Source: Phytophthora sp. 'mugwort' (Eukaryota > Oomycota > Peronosporomycetes > Peronosporales > Peronosporaceae). From it: a stretch of 64,000 nt of DNA. A program made the position numbers and the translations under genes. How positions within the stretch are numbered: the first letter of the stretch is position 1; each line of letters opens with the position of its first letter. This document shows positions 1-10,600 of the stretch, in pieces. The stretch spans positions 3,286,001 to 3,350,000 of the forward strand of contig JAUCEF010000017.1 of NCBI GenBank assembly GCA_033558025.1, written 5' to 3'. The notes beneath the pieces are model-generated. The model did no database searches, was not told the DNA's origin, and worked only from the letters and a program-made list of their open reading frames with translations.

Positions 1-314
1 GTGATGATTCACTGATGAGAGCTGTGATGACACCGGACTGAGATCGGGTTTGGAACGACCACGGGATCCAGACTGGTTGAAAGTCTGGCAGGTGATCGCA
101 CCAGTAGCAGAGATAGCGAAGTTTGTACGGCTTATATGTTAGTTAGGTTAAGATACTGCAGCAGGAAGCGAACGCAGTGCAATCTAGCCCAATTCACTTT
201 TCAGTTTCCAACCATGTCGACAGGTTCTATACCAAAACTTCTTTTCTTCAGCCGAAAACTCCTCGCGCAGTTTTCAAGAGTGCAAAACGATCATCGCCAC
301 AATTGCATTATATG
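1..314. other. Left edge, no gene seen
   Basis: No open frame here resembles a known protein and no repeat was noticed. It may be the 3' flank of the Harbinger relic that follows on the minus strand. Confidence 0.5.
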
Positions 315-1396
315 TTACTCTGAATCACCGTCCGGAGCACTCCCATCCCTGCTCGACAAATCTGAGCCGTCCTCAGAGAAATTGATCTCCTCGCCAGAGC
401 TGTATCCCGCTTCATTAGCGTCACCTTCGGTTGATAGATCAGCAAGATAAATTTCCAGAGTCGTCAACCGCCAGCGAAAATACTTGCTCGCTTGGTTGCG
501 CCGCCGAATGCTCGACAAGCAGCTCACAAAAAGTGCGGCGACGATATACTTTGGTCCCAGCGGCGACTTAGATACTTTGATGTTGCGTCGCAGCCCGAAA
601 TATTTCCAGTATCGAACTAACCACCCAAAACACACTCCATCGCGATCCGAGCTCTACTCAAATCTCGGTTGAAACGCTGTTGCGGTTGCGTAGGCGCTGC
701 ACTTGCAAATGGCGTTATCAACCAACTGCGAAGAGGATAACATTGGTCTCCATAGATCACATGTCCAGGAAATCGAGTCAACTTATTATCCTTTTCACTC
801 TTTTGCAACATGTACGCGTCTTGGTGGCGGCCTTCAAATCGTCCAACGAGCGAGACGGTCAGTCCGGTTGCCATAGTGACGCTCGGATCTTGAAGCAGAG
901 AACCTTTATATGATCGCTGTAGGCTTGTTCATGATACCAAGTCGGACTTCAGATCAGGCGAATGGTTCCATCAATAAACCCAAGACAACTTGACAATCGC
1001 CCGACCATCTCAAAGATGATGTCTGCTGAGCGGTGGTGGTATCGATCTACGATGCGTTCGTCGAATGTCATATTTGCTTTTATCCTGTTGTATACGAGCA
1101 TCAAAATGACGTTGACTGCCGAGCTCAGCAGGCGCAGGCGCACTCTCGCCGTCCAAACCCTTCCTCGAGGTCCTTCAACTGGCAATGATAGACAAGTCGC
1201 CGCAGAAGAAGGCATAGCTCTTCTTTCTGCGGATTAGGGCAGCCTTGAAGTGTGTAAGTGAACGGCGGCAGGTTTGATGATTCATCCGGCTGCATAACTG
1301 CATAGGGCAAAAGGCGTAAAAGACGTCGGCCGGTGGCAGCATACAGTCATTCCAGTGAGAAACGCCGCGCCACAAGCGGTTTTTTACTTGGTTCAA
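315..1396 (-). pseudogene. Decayed PIF/Harbinger (HARBI1-like, DDE_Tnp_4) transposase
   Basis: Read on the minus strand from about 1396 down to 315, three frames in succession give pieces of one Harbinger-type transposase. The first has the N-terminal helical region (LCLLLRRLVYHCQLKDLEEG). The next includes NRIKANMTFDERIVDRY and the catalytic block GFIDGTIRLI. The frame at 617-874 carries GRHQDAYML and YGDQCYPLRSWL, the GD-Y-PL segment of the DDE fold, followed by the RIAMECVLGG helix. The last frame (315-635) carries CFGWLVRYWKYF and an acidic C-terminal tail. At least two frameshifts separate these pieces, the clearest near position 630, so no functional enzyme can be made. The family call rests on the order and spacing of these blocks. 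Terminal inverted repeats were not identified. Confidence 0.75.
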
Positions 1397-1878
1397 CTTT
1401 CAACAGATGCAGAGTAAACGACGCACTGCGTCAAGGAGCGGAATCCCCATCGCGAACATAGACGTTACAATGAACCCCAACTCTCGTTATGTGACTTGCA
1501 TCCTTTATGGTGGAAGCGTGAAACCTCTATCTTTTCGTTGGGCGCGCACCCGACTGGTCCAGTTGAGATCGTCCAGGTTGCTAAGTTCAAAATAGGATTT
1601 TGGACCAATTCTTTTGGAACAACTGGCGATGTTCCGAGTATGCGAACTTAGACCACAATCTAAAGCTCTCTAATAGAGAACTTATTAACTCGCAGCACTG
1701 TCGCCTCAAGTTGCGATGGTTCTGTACAGAGAGAAGCTGTTTAGAGACTATGAAAACGTTCATTTATGAGCAACAAGAACACGTGTTGTTATGAGATTTT
1801 ACTCGGGATTGCGCTTATTTTTTCCAATTAAGGCCACGATACAAAACCGACTTCATTTTAGCTGCTAAAACCTACGCT
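1397..1878. other. Intergenic, nothing recognised
   Basis: Only short open frames without family resemblance are present. No repeat structure was noticed. Confidence 0.4.
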
Positions 1879-2682
1879 TTAGATGTCTGTCATCTCAGTC
1901 AACACCTTGAACTCCTTCTCAATCAACTCTGCATTCATCGATAAGGCCGACGGCGATATGTCGGTAGTGCTCCTTGCGCAAACGAAGAAGCCGGTAGTCG
2001 TTACCGCCGCCGCTTGCATCCCGCACTGTATGACCTTCTGCCTCTCCTTCTCACTGCTTTCCACCGTCCACCTGATTGCAGGTCTAGTAACGGTCGTACG
2101 CCGCTTACAAACGCCATCGTGGTGCTGCATCTTAAAAGCCTTTCGCTCTCTCATTGGTAGACGCTGGTCTCGCTGACGCGAGCCGCCCAGATCCCGAAGA
2201 CGACTCTTTGGTGCCACCTTCGTGATGGTACCCTTCGCCGAGTCGTGCAGTACGTGTAGCCGACCCTGGCCGACGGCCACAAGTACAGACTGCTGCCCTT
2301 CGCGCTGATTCACGTGCAACTCCCTATTGGGTAGTAGGTTATAGATGATATGCTTCTTATAACAACTACTAACTATGGTCCATATTGGTTGCTGCAGGTG
2401 GAAGAACGTATCGAATGCACCAAATATACAACGTGGTACATATCGAGGATAACTGGTCAATGTTATATTACTCCAAACGAGCCGCGCCCTATAGATCGAC
2501 GCCAAAGAAGTGATGTATCGGCAAAATGATGTTGCTAGCACCGGTGTTTTGCCTCCACACAACTTTCGGACGAAGCAAACGTTTGACGGGAAAATCGGCA
2601 TTTGGCCGATCATCGAAAGCAACCCCGCTAAGCGTTCGTCCGTCAACCGACCTGCTGGAACCGTCGTGACGAAGAATGTCAA
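1879..2682 (-). CDS. Unrecognised 267-codon open frame
   Basis: This minus-strand frame is open for 804 nt, which is long for chance. I do not recognise the protein. The C-terminal two thirds are rich in Arg, Lys and Gln and lack hydrophobic segments. The N-terminal part (MTFFVTTVPAGRL...) is hydrophobic but is not a clean signal peptide. The codons of the last ~140 residues look more gene-like (G/C at many third positions) than those of the first ~120. A fusion of a coding relic to random upstream sequence is therefore possible. It lies between a Harbinger relic and a Copia element, so it may belong to a mobile element. There is no evidence that it is expressed. Confidence 0.2.
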   Translation of the reverse strand: MTFFVTTVPAGRLTDERLAGLLSMIGQMPIFPSNVCFVRKLCGGKTPVLATSFCRYITSLASIYRARLVWSNITLTSYPRYVPRCIFGAFDTFFHLQQPIWTIVSSCYKKHIIYNLLPNRELHVNQREGQQSVLVAVGQGRLHVLHDSAKGTITKVAPKSRLRDLGGSRQRDQRLPMRERKAFKMQHHDGVCKRRTTVTRPAIRWTVESSEKERQKVIQCGMQAAAVTTTGFFVCARSTTDISPSALSMNAELIEKEFKVLTEMTDI

Positions 2683-3114
2683 AATGACGCCTTCAATCTA
2701 GACGAAGATGCTGAAAGAAGTTCTATTCCCTGCCATACGAAGTAAATGGCATGGAACGTCCCTAATGCTACTACTGTGATGTAATTTGCCGCTGACAATA
2801 TATTTGCTCTATTGCTAGTAGGACGTAAGAAGTGAGTATTGCAGGTGCAGCAAATTAATGCCGGGCCCAGATGTCTCGGACAGTGTGCAGGCGGGTGAAC
2901 TGGACGTTGGAGTATCGAAATACGTGCCAGGCGCATAGATCACCAGACCTAAACGTTCTTGACCTCAATGTTTTCTCTTCGCTGCAATCCCACCAGTACC
3001 AGCGCAACTCGTGTGCTGTGGGCAGCCCCATTGCAGCAGCCGAAGACTCGTTTGAGATGATCTGCTTTTCAGTTCTCGAGAAGTCGTTCGTGACCCTGCA
3101 GAAGGTTGGCTGCG
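2683..3114. other. Intergenic, nothing recognised
   Basis: Several overlapping short frames occur on both strands without family resemblance. Confidence 0.35.
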
Positions 3115-3333
3115 ATGGTTGCTGAAGCTGAGAAGCCCCGCAGGACACTGTATAAATAGTAGGAGGAGGTCAGCAAAGGACATCAGTGTCAAATTTACCA
3201 GCAAGGCGACAAAAGCCAAGGCGTTCACGTAGGCGGATCGTGGCGTATTAATCATCATATTTCTATATTACGTTGGTTGTTACCTTAACTCAAATGGCGA
3301 AGCCAAGCGTTTGCCAATGATATTTTCGTAACA
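3115..3333 (+). repeat. Probable 5' LTR (or its 3' part) of Copia element 1
   Basis: The segment immediately precedes the primer-binding site at 3334. It contains a TATA box (TATAAATAG, 3151-3159) and ends in ...TAACA, as expected for an LTR end. Its left boundary is not defined and no matching 3' LTR was found, because element 1 is broken downstream. It is not similar in sequence to the LTR of element 2. The call is inferred from position. Confidence 0.35.
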
Positions 3334-3345
3334 GGGTTATGAGCC
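3334..3345 (+). promoter_or_regulatory. Copia element 1 primer-binding site (half-tRNA type)
   Basis: GGGTTATGAGCC directly follows the presumed LTR. It is complementary to the anticodon arm of initiator-Met tRNA (contains CAT), the site used by Drosophila copia-type elements. Element 2 has the same motif at 7590. Confidence 0.6.
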
Positions 3346-6300
3346 AAGTTTACTCTCAAGCCTCGGCCACAAACTCAAGCCCCATTTCGAAGGCCACTGA
3401 TGTCACGTGGGAAGTGACTATATCGGAGAAGACTGGTCATCCGATCCGATGGAACGGCCAAAACTAGCCATACTACCTTCAGTTGATAGAGGCGACGCGT
3501 AAGAAAAATAACGATCGTTTTGAAGTCATGACCGGCAAAAAGGGATTTAATACTACCTGGAGTGACCTGCAGAAGACCATATGGGAGAATCCCCAACTTG
3601 CTTTCCAGGAGCTGATACTATCATCGGTGAGCATTGACATTGGGCAACAGCTCATGGATATGGCCGATGGGTTAGCCATGTGAAAGTAGCTCTGCGAACG
3701 TTATGATGAAACCGCCAATTGGCAGACTCGCGCCATGATGAAGCGTCAGCTGGAGTTTGCTTAGCTGGAGTCTGCTCAGTGCAAGCTAAACTGCAATGTA
3801 GAAGGGCATTTAAGCTATATGTGCCGGCTACGCACACGTCTAAAAACCGTGGGAATGACACTCGATAACACTGTGTTCAGAAGAATGCTGGTGTCATCTC
3901 TCCCATCTAATGATCGATTTGATCGATTACGCGGTCTTGTAGACACAGGTCTGGAGTGTGTTGACTCTCCCGACAAAGTCGTCGCCATGGAGATTACGTT
4001 CTCGACAAGACGAAGAAAGCAGACCAACATCCAAAGCGTGCATTTGGAAATGGTAAGCGGGTGTCGGGCCAGAGCCAGCAGTGCAAGCAGCAAGCTGGAG
4101 GCGGTGGTGGACAAACGTCAAGGAAAACGAAGGGCCCGAAGCGTGATAACTCGCAACGGCTGTTCGAGGACGATCGGAAGCAAGGAAATCGTTTGGATGC
4201 CACAAGCCTGCTCATTCTCGGAAAGACTGCCCGGAGAAGGACAACAATGGCAACACCGGTGAAAATACTAATGTTGGTGACCGCAACCAGTTCAGCATGT
4301 CATTCGTGGCCACTGCTGATGATACGAAATATGGAAAGACACGAAAGATGAGTAATGATACTGTGACGAGGAGTAACACGTCAAAGCAGTCTGGATACCA
4401 TCCAGAGTCGTGGGTATATGACTCTGCGGCTAATCGACGTTAGTCGGTGATAAAAGATACTAGTGGAGTATCGGACACTCTCTGCAGCAGAGAGGAAGAA
4501 GGAGACTGTCGATGGATACAAGGGCAGGTCTACACCTACAGGAGTTGGTTCTATCGACTTGTGGGTGGTAGTACATGGTGAACATATAACGCTTCGGTTG
4601 GATGATGTGTTCTATTCGCTGAAGAGGCCGAACCTACTGTCCCAGTCTCTAGCCCAGAAGCAGGGATTCAACGTGGAGTTTGATTACGAGAAGGTCATCT
4701 ACATACTGAGCAAGATTAAGACCGTGGCCTTGCAAGCCCCAGAAAATTCTTGTAGACTGTACATGTACACTGCGCACAATGATTTCCTGCAACGGAACGC
4801 GAGGCCGAATTGTGCAAAGGCCATGGTAAACTACGCACGTCGGGATGGCATGGCGGACTTACAACGCTGGCATGAGCGACTCGGTCACCTGTGTCCGCAA
4901 CACGTGAAGCAAAGGATCGATCGTTTGGTGGAAGGCATGATGTTGTGCAAAATAGATAATTCAACATACGCGAATCATGTCAACTGGGCAAGCAACGAGC
5001 GAAGCAAGCGCAAAAGCAACTCACTCGCGGGGAGAAAAGCAGCAGAATGACATAATGTTTGCTGATCTGCTGTTTCCACCGACAAACTTCAACTGTTCGC
5101 CCTTCAAAGCTGTATTGGTGATCCTGGACGAGCATAGACGGTTCCTCACAGGGTACTCCATGCGGACAAGCCAAGCGAGGGGGGGATTAACGCTCTAATG
5201 CGCCGATATGTAGTCTGGGCAGAGCGGCAAAGTGGTTAACCAGTGAAGGAAATCTTCACGGATAGAGGTGGAGAGTTCGTGAATGAGGACATAACGCCGT
5301 GGTATCAGCATCGCGAGATGGTGCATACCATCCCACCGCCCAACACGTCGCGACTCAATATGGTTGAATGTAGCCATCAGACCTTGTGTGGAATGATGAA
5401 GTCTATGCTGAAGGAGTCAGGTTTGACAACATCGCTTTGGTTGATTGTACTATGCAATGTATCTCAAGAATCGATCATATTCGAGTGCTATTGGCCGCGG
5501 CCGTATGAAGCAATCTGGGGACGGAAACCCGACATTTATCATGTTCGTAAGTTTAGTGCCCTGGTATACGTGGAAGGTGGGACCCTCGCGACACAAGTTT
5601 GCTGATAGCTGCCGAACGGGATTTGTTCTTGGATATCACGAAGGTACACGGGGATGCAAGGTTTACTCTCCGACTAAATGCACGGTACGATTTGGGGGAC
5701 AAGTGACCGTGAACGAGCAAGTCCTCTATAAGGACAAGCACGGATCTGATTTCGAAAACACAGTTCGTTAAGGGTCCATTGCATCGTACCCAGACTTGAC
5801 CAGTGTTGGAGGACAAAATTACGGCCATCCGGCCGTAGAGGGCGTGAGTATGTTGACAGCAATGACACTGATACGCTGGATGAAGATTCTGATGTTGACA
5901 TTAGCGAGCCTGTGCCAGCACAACCAGGACCACATACAAGTTGTCTGGATCGCCAACCACCAGTGTCTGGTGACGAAATGATGTTCCAACATAAACAACC
6001 ACTGCGTTATCGCTTGACGTAACACCTATCAATGCGTTGACCCCTGCCGAACATGCAGGAGACATGGTTGTGGCGTCCGAGGCAAATGACATAGAGGAAG
6101 ACGATATTGTCGAGCGTAGTGAGAATTATGTGTAATATTCTACCAGTGACGGCAATGCCATTGAGGTGGAAGATAAGGCATCAGAGGTCAGTTGCTACAG
6201 TGCAGAAGAAGACGGTCCGCATGACGATGCATCTGACGGCTATGTGGAGGACGGGAATGCCGATGTGGATGAAGCCGCTAATGATCTCATGAAAGATGCG

Positions 6301-7266
6301 ACTATGAGTGAGTGTGATCCGGTGCAGCTGAGTGGGCATCGACGATTGCGTGTAGATGAAGAGTCGGTAGTTTGTGAAGCATCTCTCCACCGAAATGAAA
6401 GCGAACTGGGTTGGTGGCTGTAGGCGAGATGTCGGAAGAGGATGCTACCGTAGCGTTTGCCGTTTATGCAGCCATTGCGATGGTTACGGTGAAGCAAGAC
6501 GAACCCGTAAAAGACTCTGGCACAAGTCGGAGGTTCATCTGCCTCGAACATTCTAAGAAGCCATGGCATCGCCACAGCGAAACGAGTGCTGGGCTGGGAT
6601 GAAGAAATAAATCGCAGCGATGGAGGATATAGACGTATTCGAACCAGTAGCAGAGATTGAAATGCCCGATGGGAAGTGTGCCCTCCAAACTATGTTGAGA
6701 TTCGTAATCAAAACAGACGATAAAGGAAAGGTGATGCGGTTTAGACCGCGATTGTGCGCGAGAGGCGACAAGCGAAGTCCGGGCGTCGATTTCATCGAAA
6801 TGGAGATATTTTCGCCTGTAGCACGTATGGCATCATTCAGACTTTTCATCGAATTGTGTGACATTCATTTTGGAGCTTGATCCATTTCATTGTGACGAAA
6901 ATACGGCTTACCTTAACGCGCCCTGAAGATCGTACATTTCACCAGATGGATTGCTGGGTTCCCTTTGGAAAAAGGATGGGTCTACAAGGTGAAGCACGCA
7001 CTATATGGGCTGCATCAGAGAGAAAGGGAGTTGTACGACGAGTTGAATACCTTACTGGTGCCACGTAGTTGGCGTCGATGCACAACAGAACCTTTGTCTG
7101 TACGTATACAATGAGGACGGCGTGTTCATGAACCTGTTGGAATACGTAGACGATCTCATTTGTGGAACCCAGAACGAGTCCTGGAACGAGCGGTTCTTTA
7201 CAGACCTGAACAGCAAGTACGAAATCAAAGATCTGGAAAGACTACACAGCTATCTTAGGGTAAGTG
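3346..7266 (+). pseudogene. Ty1/Copia element 1 gag-pol, heavily decayed and interrupted
   Basis: Plus-strand blocks appear in normal Copia order. Gag covers 3375-4000, with GHPIRWNGQN and the UBN2-like GHLSYMCRLRTRLKTVGM. A zinc knuckle near 4190 has its first Cys replaced by Ser (SFGCHKPAHSRKDC). A degenerate protease follows near 4410 (DSAAN). The pre-integrase motif (DLQRWHERLGHLC) is at 4858-4900. The integrase core follows, with FTDRGGEF and MVECSHQTL near 5255-5390 and GRKPDIYHV near 5520. Reverse transcriptase runs from 6620 (FRPRLCARGD, SPVARMASFRLF), with the YVDD active-site motif at 7146-7157. Many stops and frameshifts separate the blocks. At 7262 the frame is cut inside the LHSYL motif by insertion of element 2; a short matching stretch (GTGGACTTG) resumes at 12803. 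The element is inactive. Confidence 0.85.
7262..7266. repeat. Target-site duplication, left copy (AAGTG)
   Basis: AAGTG abuts the 5' LTR of element 2 and is repeated at 12801-12805 just after the 3' LTR. Five base pairs is the usual Copia integrase footprint. Confidence 0.85.
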
Positions 7267-7589
7267 TGTTAAATTGCGGCCTGGATAATGTCTACTGCCG
7301 GTAAGTAATGGAGTACGTGAGCAGACCGAAAGGGACTCGGTGAGTGATGGAGGCTAGCGGACTACGAGAGAAGATTGAAACTGACTTGGGGAGGTTCACG
7401 ATAGCCGCAGCAGTAGCTCTAGCGTTAGCTTCAGTGTCACGATAGCCGCAGCAGTAGCTCTAGCGTTAGCTTCAGTGTCAATTTTGTAGTGTCGAAGAGA
7501 AGGCAAGGGGATCCGGGGTACAGGAAGCAGTAACCAGAAACAAGTTCATTTTTTTATTTACTCGCGCCGCCGGCACCAGCACTCGAATA
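7267..7589 (+). repeat. Copia element 2, 5' LTR
   Basis: It starts TGTTAAATTGCGG and ends CACTCGAATA. It matches the 3' LTR (12518-12800) throughout, but carries an extra 41-bp tandem copy and small indels that account exactly for the 323 versus 283 bp lengths. The 3' terminus is TA rather than the canonical CA. Confidence 0.9.
7397..7478 (+). repeat. Exact 41-bp tandem duplication inside the 5' LTR
   Basis: The unit CACGATAGCC...TTCAGTGT occurs at 7397-7437 and again, base for base, at 7438-7478. The 3' LTR has only one copy. Confidence 0.95.
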
Positions 7590-7603
7590 GGGTTATGAGC
7601 CCA
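7590..7603 (+). promoter_or_regulatory. Copia element 2 primer-binding site (initiator tRNA-Met half-molecule)
   Basis: GGGTTATGAGCCCA begins directly at the LTR end. Its reverse complement TGGGCTCATAACCC has the CAT anticodon centred in a stem-loop-like stretch typical of initiator tRNA. Priming from the anticodon arm rather than the 3' CCA end is the known copia/Ty5 mode. Confidence 0.7.
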
Positions 7604-10600
7604 AACAAGTCGTCGTGGGAAATGGAGGTCTTGGAGAAGACAGGACGTCCATTCCGATGGAGCGGCCAGAACTGGCCGTAGTACCGAAGGCTGATGGCAT
7701 TAATTGGCGTTCCACAAAGAAGACGTGTTACGGATTGTCATCGGGGCTTTGGTGCGCGATCCGAACTGGAACCTGCAGCAGATTGCAGCATGGGAGGACA
7801 AACGGGGGACCGTACAGCGAATGATCTTCGCGTCGGTTGACACGGATTTGGTTAGCAGCTGATGCAGCAGACCGACGGGACTTCGATGTGGACGTATCAG
7901 TGCAATCGGTTCGATGGTACGGTAAACGACCAAACCCGAGCTCTAACTAAGCGACGATTGTACGCTGAACTGGAGGCGGTACGGTGCATGCCTAACAGCG
8001 ACATCGAGGGGCACCTGAACACCATGGTTCGCCTGCGCACACGACTACAGGCTGTCGGTATGGAACTCGATGACACGGTCTTTAGCGAGATGTTAGTGTC
8101 ATCCCTTCCGGCAGGAGATAGATTTGATCGACGGCGTGGTTTGGTGGAGTCTGGACTAAGATGCGTCGATACGCCAGAAACGGTTGTCGAGATGCAATCA
8201 CGTACGACAAGGCTAACAGGGCTGACCAGGTTTTGTCTCGTGCCTTTGGAAGCTCAGAACGGACTACAAACCCAAACCCGCAGAACAAGCCAAGGAATGA
8301 TGGGAAGCAGAAATGGCGGCCCCAAATAGGCCTGCAGGAACGAAGCGGGAGGAGGTCCAGCGCCAGTGAGGAGAAGACAAGAAGGCAGGGAACTGCTTCG
8401 GATGTCACAAACCTGGGCATGCTCGGAAAGACCACCCGAACGACGCAGGTGGTAGCGGAGGACGAAAAAACCTGTCATACACAGGAAACACTAGTCCAAG
8501 CGCGGGAGCTGGTAGCACCACTAAACAAACTGGGCAGAAGAAGGGTCGTTCAACTGGTGCTGGGGACTCAACACAGGACGATGGAGGTGCTGCGGGAGTG
8601 CGGTGCCATGTGCCAACAGTATCGAGCCGATCGGCAAGGCAGCAGTCCGGATACCAGCCGAGAGCTGGGTTTAGGACACTGACGCCAATCGACTCTTGGT
8701 CGGAGACAAGAGGTACTTTGTGGAGTTCCGAAAACTGACTGCTGCCGAGCACAAGAAGAAGACGGTAAGGGGATACAATGGCACCACTGCCGCAGTTGCA
8801 GTCGACGCCATCGATTTATAGGTGATCGTGAACGTCGGACATGTCGCAGTTAGGCTCGAGAATTTGTACTTCTCACCGAGCCGTCCAAATCTGTTTTCGC
8901 AATCGGTGGCGCGGAAGCAAGGCTTTAAGGTGAATTATGATGACTCGAAAGAGCTGTACACGCTAAAACCTAGCTTCCGCTATCCAGGCGCCGCAGAGAC
9001 CGTGTGGACTATGGATGTTCACGGCTCACAATGCGTTCCTACCTGGCGAGCGGAGCCCGTTGGTCCCCGAAGCTATGGTGAACTAGGCGCTGCGAGACGG
9101 TGTCGCTGATCTGCAGTGCTGGCATGAACGGTTGGGGCATCTGTGTCACCAGCATGTGAGAAAGATGGTCGACGATGGCTGGTGGACGGTATGATGCTTC
9201 GGAAGCGACAGTTTGCTACATGCGAAGCGTGCCAGTTATCCAAGCAACGAGCGAAGCCTGCGCAGAAGCTGCTGGACCGTGGGGTTACAGAGCGTAACCA
9301 GCTAGTGTTTGCAAATTTGTTGTTCCCGCCCAAGAACTACAACTCCACGAGGTTCAATGCGGTACTAATAGTCATGGATGCTCACACAAGGTTCACCACG
9401 GTGTACCCTGTGAAGACGAAGCACAAGGACGACGTAAACCCGCTGATCAAGAGATACATCGCTTGGGCAGAGCGGCAGCGTACTGTCTCCAAGGTGAAGA
9501 CGATGTTCACGGATGGATGGGGCGAGTTCGTCAATGATGAAATGACGACGTGGTACCAAGCTAACGGAATCACGCACACTACGACGCCGCCGAACACATC
9601 CAGACTGAATATGGTGGAGCGAACACATCAGACACTGGTCGGCATGACGAAATCAATGGTGAAGGAGTCAGGCCTTCCGACGTCATTCTGGGTGGATGCA
9701 CTTCACTACGCAGCAAATCCGAAGAACAGATCTTACTCAAGTGCGATCGACCGCACGCCGTACCAAGCGATGTGGGGCAGGAAACCGATATCCATCATGT
9801 TCAGAAGTTCAGTGCGCTCGCGTATGTACACATCAAAGTTGGGCCAGCACGGTATAAGGTGCGGACAGTTGTCGAGGGCTTCGTGCTTGGTTATCGTGAG
9901 GAGACACTTGGATGTAAGGTGTACTTCCCCACCGCTGGCACCGTCGACTTTGATGGCCAAGTGGCAGTGAATGAGCAAGTGGTGTACAAGGACCAACAAG
10001 GATCGGACTTCGAAAACTCTGTCCGCGACTGGGCTGTCGAGAAGTACCCTGACTTAACCAGTGCGAGCTGCAGAGATTACGACCTGCCGGCCGTAGAGGG
10101 GCGAGAATATGATTTTCATGCTGATGGAGACATGGATGCCGAAGAAGAGCTCGTTGAAACAGAGCAACGACATACTACTTCGGTATCCTCGATCGCCAGT
10201 TGGATGGGCCGTGAGCTACCACAGCTCAGTGATGACGTAGTGTACTCGAGAACGCAATTGCCGTTCACTGGAGAAGATGTCCTCCGCAACAGTAGACACA
10301 ATCTGGATCTCAACAGAACCGCCGAAAACACTGGTATAACTAGAGGCGAAAGCGAGGACGCCGAAGTAGCGATGGAAGATGAGGAATTCCCGCATAGTGA
10401 CGGCGACAGTGACGCCACTGTTAGTGAAAATGGAGAAAATGATGACCCTGAGATCGGGCAAAATGATTCAGATGATTATCCAGACGAGGATGATTACTCG
10501 GCAGGCGAAGCCAAGGATGATCAGAGCTGATATGACGAAGAGGAGTCCGAGGATCCAGCTTGCAACCATGATGGCGATGAAGAGCCTCCGACCGATGAAG

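Noticed and set aside
7590..7603. tRNA-like sequence as a tRNA gene
   Set aside because: Only the anticodon-arm complement is present directly after an LTR, so it is a primer-binding site.
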